Assembly (NCBI GenBank): GCA_951812925.1
Contig: OX638371.1
Location: 85,073,697-85,137,696, forward strand
Direction: 5' to 3'
Length of the DNA stretch: 64,000 bases
From: Calliopum simillimum
Lineage: Eukaryota > Arthropoda > Insecta > Diptera > Lauxaniidae
In this document: piece after piece, positions 45,746 to 57,577 of the stretch
Numbering within the stretch: position 1 is the stretch's first letter
Layout: every line of letters begins with the position of its first letter
Made by a program: the position numbers and the translations under genes
Notes under the pieces: generated by a model
Seen by the model: only the letters and a program-made list of their open reading frames with translations
Database searches by the model: none
Told to the model about the DNA's origin: nothing

Positions 45746-47724
45746 CGGAACAGATTGCTGGTGTAATAAAAAGTTCAAAAGTCGTTTAAAAAAAAATCTG
45801 ACATTCTGGAGAAAAACCGTAAAAAAAATTTAAAGAAAAAAAATTAAGAAAAAAAAATTTGTTTTGGGAAAATTATTTTTTAAGATTTTTCAGAACATGG
45901 TTTATTCTTATGATTTATATGGGAACTATTGTTTTTTGTATACCTTGTATTTTCTAAATAATTGAAGTTATATTTTTCTACTTTGAAATTTCTTCTTTTT
46001 TTTTGGCCAAAGCACAAAATAAATATTTAAAAAATATCACGTGACTTTTCAGAAAAACCAATTCCAGTGCCTCTCATAAGCATTTAGCGCAAACCAAATC
46101 ATTTGGAATACATTTGCTTTTTATCTATCTTTTCGTAAAAAAATTATTGTTTTAAGTGAATCTACCTTTAAGCTTTTTCAAAAAATTTACAAACGGAAGT
46201 CAAAACAACATTTAAAATGCTGCAAAAATCGGAAAACGAAAATTTAAAAAAAACTTTCAACGATTTTTCGCAAAAACACTATTTTGACACTCTGAAGTTC
46301 AATACTCATAACTTGGAAAAAAAAAAAAGTTTTGTAAAAATCTGAGAACCCAATTCCAAATTTCGAAAAATTTGAGATGGAATCTGTCTAGATTTCATTC
46401 TCATCTGTAAAATCACATACAGTAACATGGTAAAGCTAATATTAATCAGATGATCACTCCGCGCTTAATGTTCAAATGCTAAGTCTGTCTTTCTCTGGGA
46501 CGGGTCACTTCGATCGTAATCGTAATCTGGCGCCTTTTTGTTGTCGTAAGTACAAATTCAGTCCGATAAGAGATTAAAATATCAAAACTTTGATTTTTCC
46601 AATTTCAAACTAATTTAGTTAAGCTGTCGTCACAACTCCTTTATGTTTTGTTTAAAACTGAAATTTAAAATTTTTCAACACATACCTACCAGGAAATATG
46701 TACGATGCAAATACCATTAAAAACTTTCGTCGACAGGAAAATTATGACAATACAAAGGAAACACAGCAACAAACTGAATTAACGTACAACACCCGCAAGT
46801 GTAAACATTTTTAGTTTTTTGTATTTTTTTCTTTTTTTAAATATTGTTTTTTGAGGTTATTTTTTCAGTTTTATGCAGTTACTTAAAAATCGCATTTAAT
46901 ATGGCGCAACCAAAATGAAAACAAAAAAAAAAAATAACCACAAAAATTGCATATCAGATGTAAAGCGCAACAAAAGCCATCGCCACAAAAATAATGCAAA
47001 GTTTAAAGATAAATCATGGCAGCAGTGGCAGTGGCGGTGACGTTGCCGGCCAAAAGTTGGCGCTTTACTAATTCCGCTGTTGTGTTGAGTTTGATTTGAA
47101 ATTTTCACCCCTCAAGCAATAAATGGCAAATTTACTAAATTTTATATTTTGATGACTAACAAAAGAAGCGACAGTCAGACAGACAGACGGACGGACATGC
47201 AGACAAACAAAACGATTTAATGTTGTTGCTTGAAAAAAAAAAAAACTTAATATTGATCAATCGATGTTATGAAATTTAACTCGAGATATTACGTTTAAAA
47301 TATTATGTTGGTAAAGGTTTAATATATGTATTTTTATGGAGATTTATAACAGTTTTTATAAAAATTATAAGCAAATAATTTCGTCGTTATGCACTTTAAA
47401 ATCAGAGTGAGAGTATATGCTAAGAATGCTAAGTTATGTTTAGATCTGAAACACTTAGCAAATATTTACAATTAATAGTTTAAAAATAATTGTCATTCAA
47501 CAGTTCGCAGAGGTATCGTGAGTTATCGTGAATAAATATTCCCGGGGAAGTAAGTATTAGTATGATGAGTAATAACCCTGCAGTTAAATTTGGATCTAGT
47601 CCCAAAGAGTGACTGGTTCGGCCACTATTCGTAAAGGTAGTAGCGTTGTTCTAGTTCCCACGTAGTGCACAGATCGTCAGTTGACATAAAAAATACTAAG
47701 TTTTCATGTTTTTCTTTGACTTTC
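45746..47724. other. AT-rich non-coding stretch
   Basis: Mostly A/T runs to 46420. 46900-47200 is richer (GGCAGCAGTGGCAGTGGCGG, CAGACAGACAGACGGACGG). No supported gene. Confidence 0.4.
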
Positions 47725-50700
47725 CCAGTAAAATCTTCGTTTACATCCCAGTAAAATCTTCGTTTACATGTAATCGGTCGAGTAATCTAAAAAATTGTTT
47801 GCATCGATTACTTTCTGGGTTACATAAGGCATTATTTTAATACATGCATGTCATTGGGCGTAATCGATTAACTCAACAAAACACTCGCTTACGTGTAATC
47901 GATCGAGTAATCGAAAAAATTATTTGTATCGATTACTTTCTGGATTACAAAAGCATTATTTTAGTACATGCATTTCATTGGGCGGAATCGATTACCCGTT
48001 CGCTTACATGTAATCTAATGAGTAATCGAGAAAGTTATTTGTGTCGATTACTTTCTGGGTTACTTTTTTGTTATATAAGTACTGAATCATTGTAGTAGAA
48101 CGTTATAGATTTGGGCCAAAAGTTCATCAGGGGAAACATTATTTGAAAAATTATCGTTTTACTATTTATTTCTTATGAACGAATATTAAAATCAAAATGA
48201 CATAAAAATCAAAAAATTTTCAGTAAAAAACTTTCGAAATGATTTATGTTCTCACATTATCCATTGCATTACATGTAATTGAAAAAGTATTTCATTATTT
48301 ATTGCATTACATGTAATGTTTAAAATGTTTTAACATTCAAGTAATGCGTTAGGTAATCAATTATTATATAAGAGGCTACAAATTTATTCAAAAGTTTTAT
48401 TGGGATGTAATCGGTCGAGTAATCTAAAAAATTGTTTGCATCGATTACTTTCTGGGTTACATAAGGCATTATTTTAACACATGCATGTCATTGGGCGTAA
48501 TCGATTACCTTAATAAAACACTCGCTTACATGTAATCGATCAAGTAATTGAACAAATTATTTGTATCGATTACTTTCTGGGTTACAAAGGCATTATTTTA
48601 GCATACGCATTTCATTGGGCGGAATCGATTACCCCAACAAAACATTCGATTACATGTAATCGATCGAGTAATCTATAAAGTTATTTGTATAGATTACTTT
48701 CTGGGTTACTTTTGCGTTATATAAGTACTAAATCAATGTAGTAGGACGTTATAGATATATTTTGGGTTTTGTTTTGGGCCAAAAGTTCATTAGAGGAAAC
48801 ATTATCTGAAATATTATCTCTTTACTATTTATTAACAAATGTTAACGTCAAAATGACTTAAAAATCAAAAAATCTTAAGTATAAAACTTACGAAATTTAC
48901 GTTCTCACATTACCCATTGCATTACATGTAATTGAAAAAGTATTTCATTATTTATTGCATTACATGTAATATTTAAAATGTTTCAACATTCAAGTAATGC
49001 GTTAGGTAATCAATTATCGTATAAGGGGCTACAAATTTATTAAAAAATTTTATTGGGTTATTTGCTCTTTTATTAACTGAGAAGTGCCGCTGATTGAGAA
49101 TACGTAGTATGGTGAGAGAATAATATGGACCAACAGTCACATTTTTTTGTATTCCGTTTTTTTATAAATTCAAGTAGAAATATGCTTTTTTAAAGTAAAA
49201 AAATTCCCAGTAAAATCTTCGTTTACATGTAATCGGTCGAGTAATCTAAAAAATTGTTTGCATCGATTACTTTCTGGGTTACATAAGGCATTATTTTAAC
49301 ACATGCATGTCATTGGGCGTAATCGATTACCTCAACAAAACACTCGCTTACGTGTAATCGATCGAGTAATCGAAAAAGTTATTTGTATCGATTACTTTCT
49401 GGATTACAAAGGCATTATTTTAGCACACGCATTTCATTGGGCGGAATCGATTACCCCAACAAAACATTCGCTTACATGTAATCTAATGAGTAATCGAAAA
49501 AATTATTTGTGTCGATTACTTTCTGGGTTACTTTTTTGTTATATAGGTACTGAATCAATGTAGTAGGACGTTATAGATATACAGGGTTCTGTTTTGGGCC
49601 AAAAGTTCATCAGGGGAAACATTATCTGAAATATTATCGTTTTACTATTTATTTCTTATGAACGAATATTAAAACAAAATGACATAAAAATCAAAAAATC
49701 TAAAGTAAAAAACTTTCGAAATGATTTATGATCTCACATTACCCATTGCATTACATGTAATTGAAAAAGTATTTCATTATTCATTGCATTACATGTAATA
49801 TTTAAAATGGTTTAACATTCAAGTAATGCGTTAGGTAATCAATTATCGTATAAGAGGCTACACATTTATTCAAAAGTTTTATTGGGAACTACATTGATTC
49901 AGTACTTATATAACAAAAAAGTAACCCAGAAAGTAATCGACACAAATAATTTTTTCGATTACTCATTAGATAACATGTAAGCGAATGTTTTGTTGGGGTA
50001 ATCGATTCCGCCTAATGAAATGCGTGTGCTAAAATAATGCCTTTGTAATCCAGAAAGTAATCGATACAAATAACTTTTTCGATTACTCGATCGATTACAC
50101 GTAAGCGAGTGTTTTGTTGAGGTAATCGATTACGCCCAATGACATGCATGTGTTAAAATAATGCCTTATGTAAGCCAGAAAGTAATCGATGCAAACAATT
50201 TTTTAGATTACTCGACCGATTACATGTAAACGAAGATTTTACTGGGTTCCCAATAAAATTTTTTAATAAATTTGTAGCCCCTTATACGATAATTGATTAC
50301 CTAACGCATTACTTGAATGTTAAAACATTTTATATATAACATGTAATGCAATAAATAATGAAATACTTTTTCAATTACATGTAATGCAATGGGTAATGTG
50401 AGAACATAAATTTCGAAAGTTTTTTACTTAAGATTTTTTGATTTTTAAGTCATTTTGACGTTAACATTTGTTAATATTTCATAAGAAATAAATAGTAAAG
50501 AGATAATATTTCAGATAATGTTTCCTCCGATGAACTTTTGGCCCAAAACAGAACACAAAATATATCTATAACGTCCTACTACATTGATTTAATACTTATA
50601 CTTATAACGCAAAAATAACCCAGAAAGTAATCGATACAATTTGTTTTAGATTACTCGATCGATTACATGTAATCGAATGTTTTGTTGGGGTAATCGATTC

Positions 50701-50940
50701 CGCCCAATGAAATGCGTATGCTAAAATAATGCCTTTGTAACCCAGAAAGTAATCGATACAAATAATTTTTTCGATTACTTGATCGATTACATGTAAGCGA
50801 GTGTTTTATTAGGGTAATCGATTACGCCCAATGACATGCATGTGTTAAAATAATGCCTTATGTAACCCAGAAAGTAATCGATGCAAACAATTTTTTAGAT
50901 TACTCGACCGATTACATGTAAACGAAGATTTTACTGGGTT
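47725..50940. repeat. Array of five 650-700-bp units, three direct and two inverted
   Basis: Units: 47748-48400 (+), 48401-49063 (+, first ~20 bp missing), 49207-49886 (+), 49887-50247 (-, partial), 50248-50938 (-). Each full unit starts CCCAGTAAAATCTTCG and ends AAAAGTTTTATTGGGA (weak inverted ends, CCCARTAAAA). It holds three ~125-bp subunits with GTAATCGATCGAGTAATC, ATCGATTACTTTCTGGGTTA and TCATTGGGCG.AATCGATTA, then GGGCCAAAAGTTCAT and two ATTGCATTACATGTAAT blocks. Frames at 47844 and 49303 lie in the subunits and are not genes. The inverted units make a ~1.7-kb palindrome with the third unit. Confidence 0.9.
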
Positions 50941-50949
50941 GTTTTAATA

Positions 50950-51910
50950 TCAATACCGACACACTATTTCACATCTACATATATTGGATTATCTGATATT
51001 GTGTTAATTTATTGATAACTTGAAAAAATTTTAGTTTTTTTATTCGCCATTTAAATTGCGCATTAGCTTATCCGTCATTGTTCGCTCATTATTTTTCTTA
51101 TTAGGTACATCTCTCAATTTTAAGATTGTCGTTCGCTCAATTTTTAAATACTCGAATTCGAGTGTCGAAGCTCTCAAAATTTTCAATTGTCTCTCGACTG
51201 GTGAATAGATAATGCAGAGGGAGACAATTGTCTCTCGACTTGCGTAAAGGTAGTGCAGAGGGAGACAATTGACGATTCGTAGGACATCAACATTGAAAAA
51301 TCGTCAGTCCATTATATGAAAATTCGTTAGTTGTGTAACTAGTACTAGTCCTGTTTGGAAGTCGTCAAAGACTAGTCATGCACTAGTCCGATTAACTGCA
51401 GAGAACCTTTTATCTTTATTAGTACTAGTCCTGTTTGGAAGTAGTCATACACTAGTCCGATTAACTGCAGGGTACCGACACACTCTTTCACATCTACATA
51501 TATTGGATAATCTGAAATTGTGTTAATTTATTGGTTATTTGACAAAATAATTTAAATTGCGCATTAGCTCATTGTTCGCTCATTCTTCTTCTAACTACTT
51601 CTCTCAATTTTAAGATACTCGTTCGCTAAATATTTAGATACTCGAAGTCGATTCTCGAAGGCCTCAAAATTTTCAACTGTCTCTCGACTCGGTGAATAGG
51701 TAATGCAGAGGGAGACAATTGTCTCTTTACTAGCGAAAAGGTAATGCAGAGGAAGACAATTGGCGATTCGTAGGACATCAACATTGAAAAATCGTCAGTT
51801 TATTATATTAAAATTTGTAAGTTGTGCAACTAGCACTAGTCCTGTTTGGAAGTCGTCAAAGACTAGTCATGCACTAGTCCGATTAACTGCAGAGAACCTT
51901 TCATCTTTAT
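50950..51910 (+). repeat. ~520-bp tandem duplication
   Basis: 50953-51472 and 51474-51905 share, in order, CCGACACACT, CACATCTACATATATTGGAT, TTCGCTAAA- or TTCGCTCAA-type blocks, ATGCAGAGGGAGACAATTG, GGACATCAACATTGAAAAAT and GACTAGTCATGCACTAGTCC. A perfect palindrome GAGACAATTGTCTC occurs in each (51221-51234, 51712-51725). The first copy has an extra partial ACTAGTCCTGTTTGGAAGT unit. Confidence 0.85.
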
Positions 51911-51939
51911 TTCTACATACATAATTTTGTCCTTTATAG

Positions 51940-52205
51940 TCTATTGATTAGGTAATTTTAAAAGGAAGTAAGACGTTCACGGGTTTTTATTACAGAAATT
52001 GGTCAATTGTTCATTAAGGATGAAAAAACCGTGGAGTGCTTTTAGATTAAACGGTGGAAATCGGTGTAGGTGGGGGGGGGGAATCCGCCCTTTACAGTTT
52101 TTTCAAAATATCTAGCGAACGAAGAGGATTAAATTTTCCATCGACATAGCTTATTCAATAAATTTAAAAAAATTTTCTTGTATCAAAAATTTTCAAACAA
52201 AAAGG
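51940..52205 (+). repeat. Dispersed repeat shared with 6060-6320 (opposite strand)
   Basis: GATTAGGTAATTTTAAAAGG, AAGTAAGACGTTCACGGGTT and TTATTACAGAAATTGGTCAA, then a G-rich run near 52070 and TTTTTTCAAAATATCTAGCG. The 6-kb copy is the reverse complement. Confidence 0.75.
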
Positions 52206-52429
52206 AGGAAAAAAGCAAAAAAAAAAAAACGATCTCTTGTGTTTTTTTACTCTTTTGCCTTTAACTTTATTTGGGTTAGAGATAGGTATAGGTATTGTTT
52301 AATGTAAAAAAAGAAAATAAGATTTCCTTTAAAATAATTTATTCAGAAATTTCTTATGTCAAAAAATTTATCGAAATGTGGCCACTCAAACATAGAAATT
52401 TTGTATATGCGGTCGGAAAAACGGTTTTT

Positions 52430-52685
52430 ATTCAAAAACAAGGCGTCTTACGAAAAAAGTGCGTTCGGCAAAAAATGTTTAGAGCTATTCAAGGAATACA
52501 CATGATTTTTTTCATAATTTTTGGGAACATTTTTCAATTTTTCAAAACGGTACAAAAAAAAATAAAAAGTTCGAAAAAATTCTGGAAAAAATCCTCCTCC
52601 TTTTTTGGACGGTTCTAAGCATTTTTTGCCTTATACATGCACTTTTTTCGTAAGATGCCTTGGTTTTGAGTAAAAACTGTTATTT
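52430..52685. repeat. Repeat family D, copy 3 (diverged foldback)
   Basis: CAAAAACAAGGCGTCTTACG, AAAAAAGTGC and GGCAAAAAATGTTTAGA pair with TCTAAGCATTTTTTGCC, GCACTTTTTTCGTAAGATGC and CTTGGTTTTGAG. The TCTTACGAAAAAAGTG block is shared with copies D1 and D2. Confidence 0.75.
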
Positions 52686-53370
52686 CTTAACCTTCTTAAT
52701 TGTTTGAGGAGCAGCTACGTAGAATGTACTTTGCGCTTCAAACGAACCTTCCCGCTATTTCCATTAGTAATGCTTGATATGTTCTAAGAAGCTCAGTGTT
52801 AATTCGTTTTGGGTATAGTACAGTACGTTTTATGTATTTTGTGAAACACAAGTTGATCTTCTTTAAATAAGACTCTTATCGCCGATTACTCTCAAGCTGA
52901 ATTCGTATTTCTTTGTTTCCGTGCACTTTGTTTTGGTTTGGTTTCGGTGTTGAATTTCTTCACTCTTATTTTTGGAATATCTAGAAACTTAGTACAAATT
53001 GTTTCAGATTTAATCTTCCATATCCTGTGCACACAAAAAAAAGGGACATAATATAAATGAAAAATTTATTATTAATAACGAAAAAATTCATCGAATATGA
53101 GCCGAGTACAGCATTCATTGATTATAAGTATTTTCAATCATACGTTAAATAAGGCATACGTACGCTTATGAATTATTCATAAAATGTAAAAGTTTTTCTT
53201 AAAATCTAAGAACAAAATTCGTAAATTTTTTTTATGAATTATTTGTAAAACGTAAGAACTTGTTCATAAAATCTAAAAACGAAATTCATAAATTTTTTTT
53301 TTTTTTTTCAATATAAAAAAATTCGATTAAGCTTTTGAAATACAAATTTTACACAAAAACGTCAGAGGAG
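52686..53370. other. AT-rich non-coding stretch
   Basis: From 53040, imperfect copies of TCATAAAATCTAAGAAC and GAATTATT recur on this side and (inverted in sense) at 53780-53990, suggesting a loose inverted repeat around the tRNA-like sequence. Confidence 0.4.
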
Positions 53371-53371
53371 T

Positions 53372-53442
53372 CTGTAGCGTATGTGATAAGGAGCTAGTTC
53401 TCTGCGCTTTGGTTTCCGGGTTCGAACCCCAATGCGGGTGGA
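53372..53442 (+). other. tRNA-like sequence (SINE head candidate)
   Basis: TAGCGTATGTGATAAGG resembles an A box. 40 bp on, GGGTTCGAACCCC contains a perfect B box (GGTTCGAANCC) and a T-arm. The acceptor stem does not close and the anticodon arm is unclear, so a decayed tRNA-derived SINE is likelier than a tRNA gene. It is followed by a T-rich run. Confidence 0.45.
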
Positions 53443-54045
53443 AGTTTTTTTTTATTATTTTTTTTTTTATACTAGGAGAAGGCATTAGGAGGCATTGGAC
53501 ATACAATATTGACATAGAGTAGTATGTCATAAGAAAAGTAAGCATTTGATGCTAAAAAACGCTTTTAAAAGCGCTATTTTTCCTCTTCGAAAAATAAATT
53601 CTTACCACAGCATGCTTCTATGCCTAGAAGTTTCAGGAGGATACACACACACATAGCATGATGGTGTGAGCGACATAGAAAGGAACTTTCAACAATACTT
53701 TATTTGAAATTTAGCATAAACAAGTATAGAACCAAAAGAAGAAAATGAAATACAAACTGAAAATAATATTTCAAATTGATGAAACTTTTACTTTAAGTTT
53801 ATGAACGATTTGTTTAATTTTATGTAAACATTTGTAAAATTTGTATCTGTAGATTTATGAAACATTGTTATTCGTACGAAAAAATTCTTAAAATTTAAGA
53901 ACGGAAGTTCATAAAAAAAATTCCTCATAGAAAAATATTTATGAACTCAAGTACTTACGATTAAAGAATCGTTCTTAAAATCAAAAAATTTTAATGAAAA
54001 AATTTTATTTGAAAATCAATGAATTTCGGTGTATGAATGCCGTTC
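53443..54045. other. AT-rich non-coding stretch
   Basis: Nothing recognised beyond the repeated TCATAAA-type blocks noted upstream. Confidence 0.4.
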
Positions 54046-54056
54046 ATAATAGACTA

Positions 54057-56061
54057 AGAGCCAGCGCTTGGCTGACCCTCCTCATAGTATCAAAGTTGAA
54101 TTTTTTTGTGAATGTTCTTCCAATAGTAGGTATGAACTTCTGTTCTAGTGAATTCCTGAGAGGTGGTGCCTACGTGAGATATCGGGCGCAAAAGGTCGAC
54201 AAAAACAGTTTTTTTGCAAATATTTCGCTAACGGTTTTATCTACAAAAAAAATAACTACCACAATTTTGTAGCTCATTAAATTTCATATCGAAAAGTAGT
54301 GCAAATTGTTTTCGCACGACCTATAGTTTAGGAGATATGGTCCAGTGAAATTTTACTTTCCAACCCAACATATAAAATCCATAATTTTTTTTCTTCTAGT
54401 CGGCCTATTTTTTAGTTTCAAATAATTCACCAAAATTCGGGACCGTTTTCACTGTCGTACAAAAAGTTATTCAGGCACAAAGGTCGAGAAAATTAGTATC
54501 TCGCTAACGCTTATTTCTACAAAAAAATGGTGCTCCACAATTTTGTAGCTCAGAAAATTTCATATCAAAAAGTGGTGCAAATTATTTTCGTACGACTCAC
54601 AGTTTAGGAGATATCCTATTTTAAGGTATTTTCCGCATACAAGTGTACATAGTAATATGAGTGTTGATTTTCAAAGTACTATAACTACGCCTACGTCATA
54701 GTATTATGGTTGAATTTTTTTGTGGCTATTTTAGCAGTAGTAGGTACCAACTTTTGTTTTAGTCAAACCGTGAGAGGTGGTGCCTTCGCGAGATATCGAT
54801 CATAGTTATAGTAATTTGAAAATCAACTTTCAAAAAACTGATTTTCTCTACCTTTCACATCCGATATCTCACGAAGGCACCACCGCTCACGGTTTGACTG
54901 AAACAAAAGTCATGACGTAGGCATAGTTATAGTAATTTGAAAATCAACTTTCAAAAAACTGATTTTCTCGACTTTTGCACCCGATATCTCAGGAAGGCAC
55001 CACCTCTCACGGTTTGACTGAAACAAAAGTCAGTATCCACTATTGGAGGAATACCCATAAAAAAATGCAGCCATGATACCATGACGTAGGCATAGTTACA
55101 GTTATTTCAAAATCAATTTTAAAAAAACTGATTTTCTCAACTTTTGCACCCGATATCTAAGGAAGGCACCACCTCTCACGGTTTGACTGAAACAAAAGTC
55201 AGTACCCACTATTGGAAAAATACCCACAAAAAAATGCAGCCATGATACCATGACGTAGGCATAGTTACAGTAATTTCAAAATCAACTTTCAAAAAACTAA
55301 TTTTCTCTACCTTTTGCACCCGATATTTCGCGAAGGAACCACCTCTCACGATTTATCTAAAACAAAAGTTAGAATTCCTTATTAGAAGAATACCCACAAA
55401 AAAATTCAGCCATGATTCTATGACGTAGGCGTAGTTAGAGTACTTTGAAAATCAACATTCATATTACTATGAACACTTGCATGCGGAAAATCCCTTAAAA
55501 TAGGATATCTCCTAAACTGTGGGTCGTACGAAAATAATTTGCACAACTTTTTGATATGAAATTTTCTGAGCTACAAAAATGTGGAGCACCATTTTTTTGT
55601 AGAAATAAGCGTTAGCGAGATACTAATTTTCTCGACCTTTGTGCCTGAATAACTTTTTGTACGACAGTGAAATCGGTCTCGAACTTTGGTGCATAATTTG
55701 AAACTAAAAAATAGGCCGACTAGAAGAAAAAAAATTATGGATTTTATATGTTGGGTTGGAAAGTCCAATTTCACTGGACCATATCTCCTAAACTATAGGT
55801 CGTGCGAAAACAATTTGCACCACTTTTCGATATGAAATTTAATGAGCTACAAAATTGTGAAAGTTAATATTTTTGTAGATATAACCGTTAGCGAAATATT
55901 TGCAAAAAACTGTTTCTGTCGACCTTTTGCGCCCGATATCTCACGTAGGCACCACCTCTCAGGAATTCACTAGAACAGAAGTTCATACCTACTATTGGAA
56001 GAACACTCACAAAAAAAATCAGCTTTGATACTATGAGGAGGGTCAGCCAAGCGCTGGCTCT
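54057..56061. repeat. 2-kb palindrome with tandem-repeat core
   Basis: Outer ends AGAGCCAGCGCTTGGCTGAC and its complement at 56061 are identical. Arms of ~680-750 bp (54057-54810 and ~55310-56061) mirror each other through GAGGTGGTGCCTACGTGAGA, GGTCGACAAAAACAG, CCAACCCAACATATAAAATC, GGCCTATTTTTTAGTTTCAA and TTTAGGAGATATCCTATTTT. The core holds about four ~173-bp units (GACGTAGGCATAGTTA, CCGATATCTCA, CACCTCTCACGGTTTGACTG). Frames here are artefacts. Matching AT-rich bases extend the palindrome slightly outward, so the exact boundary is uncertain. Confidence 0.9.
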
Positions 56062-56623
56062 CCGTCTATAAATAATATGTTCAATATTTTTTTGTGTGTG
56101 CAGGAAAATATCGCAAAACTGCAAGTATTCACATTGTGCCTGATATGCGGTTTCTTCTTGATATTTCTAGCCATTTCTGTCTCATTGTAGGCGATCAACA
56201 TGCTTGAATTTGTGTCTCTGTGCTGGTCCCGCTGTATTTCTCCGTGTTTTGTTTCCGAGCAAAAACTTTTTTGCACGTAGCTATTCAAGGACCTCCCACT
56301 GGTACAAATCCTAGAACTCGTATTTTTAAGTAGCTCGATAAAAAGCCGTTTTTGTCGATTTCTCCCGAACTACCCCTCAAATTAAACACCACATACAGTA
56401 TACGAATAGAAATAATTTATTTTTTAAAAATAAACATCCCAGAAAAATTAAAATTTTTTTTCATTTTTAAATAATGCACACAAATTGGCTTTGAAAACTA
56501 TCAGTGATCCGAATCGTAAATTGACTTTATTGACTGCGACAAATCGAATTTTGCTATTTGGGTCAATGACAATGGCGTAGAAATTCATACATACATACTC
56601 GTACCTACTCGTAGTGCACTCAT
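56062..56623. other. Non-coding stretch
   Basis: A minus-strand frame (56043-56288) starts in the palindrome and shows no known domain. Confidence 0.4.
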
Positions 56624-57577
56624 ACATGGGTAATTCTATTCTAACGCGTCAAATCATGTAATCGTCCACTAAAACACCAATATGAGGTTCTAAAATTATA
56701 GCAAAATTTTTTTTATATACATTTAAATAGCCTTTATAAGATCCACCACTTAGTATATCGCTTATTTTACATAGCTCTCGTGGAAAACCAAAAATATGAG
56801 TAAAAAAGTAACTCCCCTGGCTGTAATCATAAACAATTTTACTAACTTAACGTATATAAGACAAAATATAAATAGAATTTGCACTTATAAATGACCAAAA
56901 TTTACCTTTCAGTATGCCTGAACACATTTCAGAAAAAAATTAAAAAAAAAAAAATGTTATTAACTTTATGTAGCTACTCAAAAGTTGGTTCTTTTTTTCA
57001 ATACAAAAAGCAATCAAATTATGAAGGCCTATATCTCGATTTTATTAGGATATAAAAATTTCCTATCATACCTAATTTCTTTTATTGTATGCTAACTTCA
57101 ATAAAACATTGATATATTCACAACCCAATACATGTTTTTTACGTTTAAACATCATTTTTATCAGGAAAGAAAACGTACCTTTTCTTAAGTAACTCCCCTG
57201 GCGACAAACATTTAGTTGTACCAACAAGATGAAAACCAATATTCAAATAAATAACATACGTTTGAGTTGTAAGTAATATAGGGCTACTATAATATCCTTG
57301 TATATTAATAATAAAGATTGTTTACTACCTGGAAATCGCACTCAAACGCCATAGTAACCTCCCCTGTCAAAGTAACTCCCCTGGCATTTTTATGATGAAT
57401 ATACATATAAAAATGTATGTATATATATAAAAATGTATGGACAGCTTGCCCACTTTAAAATATTACTTTATGAGGTACAACAATAAGAAAACGTATGTAA
57501 AACTTCGAGTATTAATAACTTTATTTTTTTTCATTTCGAAATTTGAATTTGACGCGTTAGAATAGAATTACCCACAT
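56624..57577. mobile_element. 946-bp TIR element with ACAT duplication
   Basis: Element 56628-57573: left end GGGTAATTCTATTCTAACGC continuing GTCAAAT, right end the inverted copy (ATTTGACGCGTTAGAATAGA, ATTACCC); ~27 bp perfect. ACAT lies on both sides (56624-56627, 57574-57577), possibly the target duplication. Inside, AGTAACTCCCCTGG occurs at about 56806, 57188 and 57370, with a variant AGTAACCTCCCCTG near 57353. No coding. Confidence 0.8.

Noticed and set aside
47844..49563. Two similar frames beginning MHVIGRNRL
   Set aside because: They are the same repeat subunit in two array units, not paralogous genes.
47725..50940. CRISPR-like or satellite array
   Set aside because: Units are 650-700 bp, in both orientations and in a eukaryotic context; neither CRISPR nor a simple head-to-tail satellite fits.
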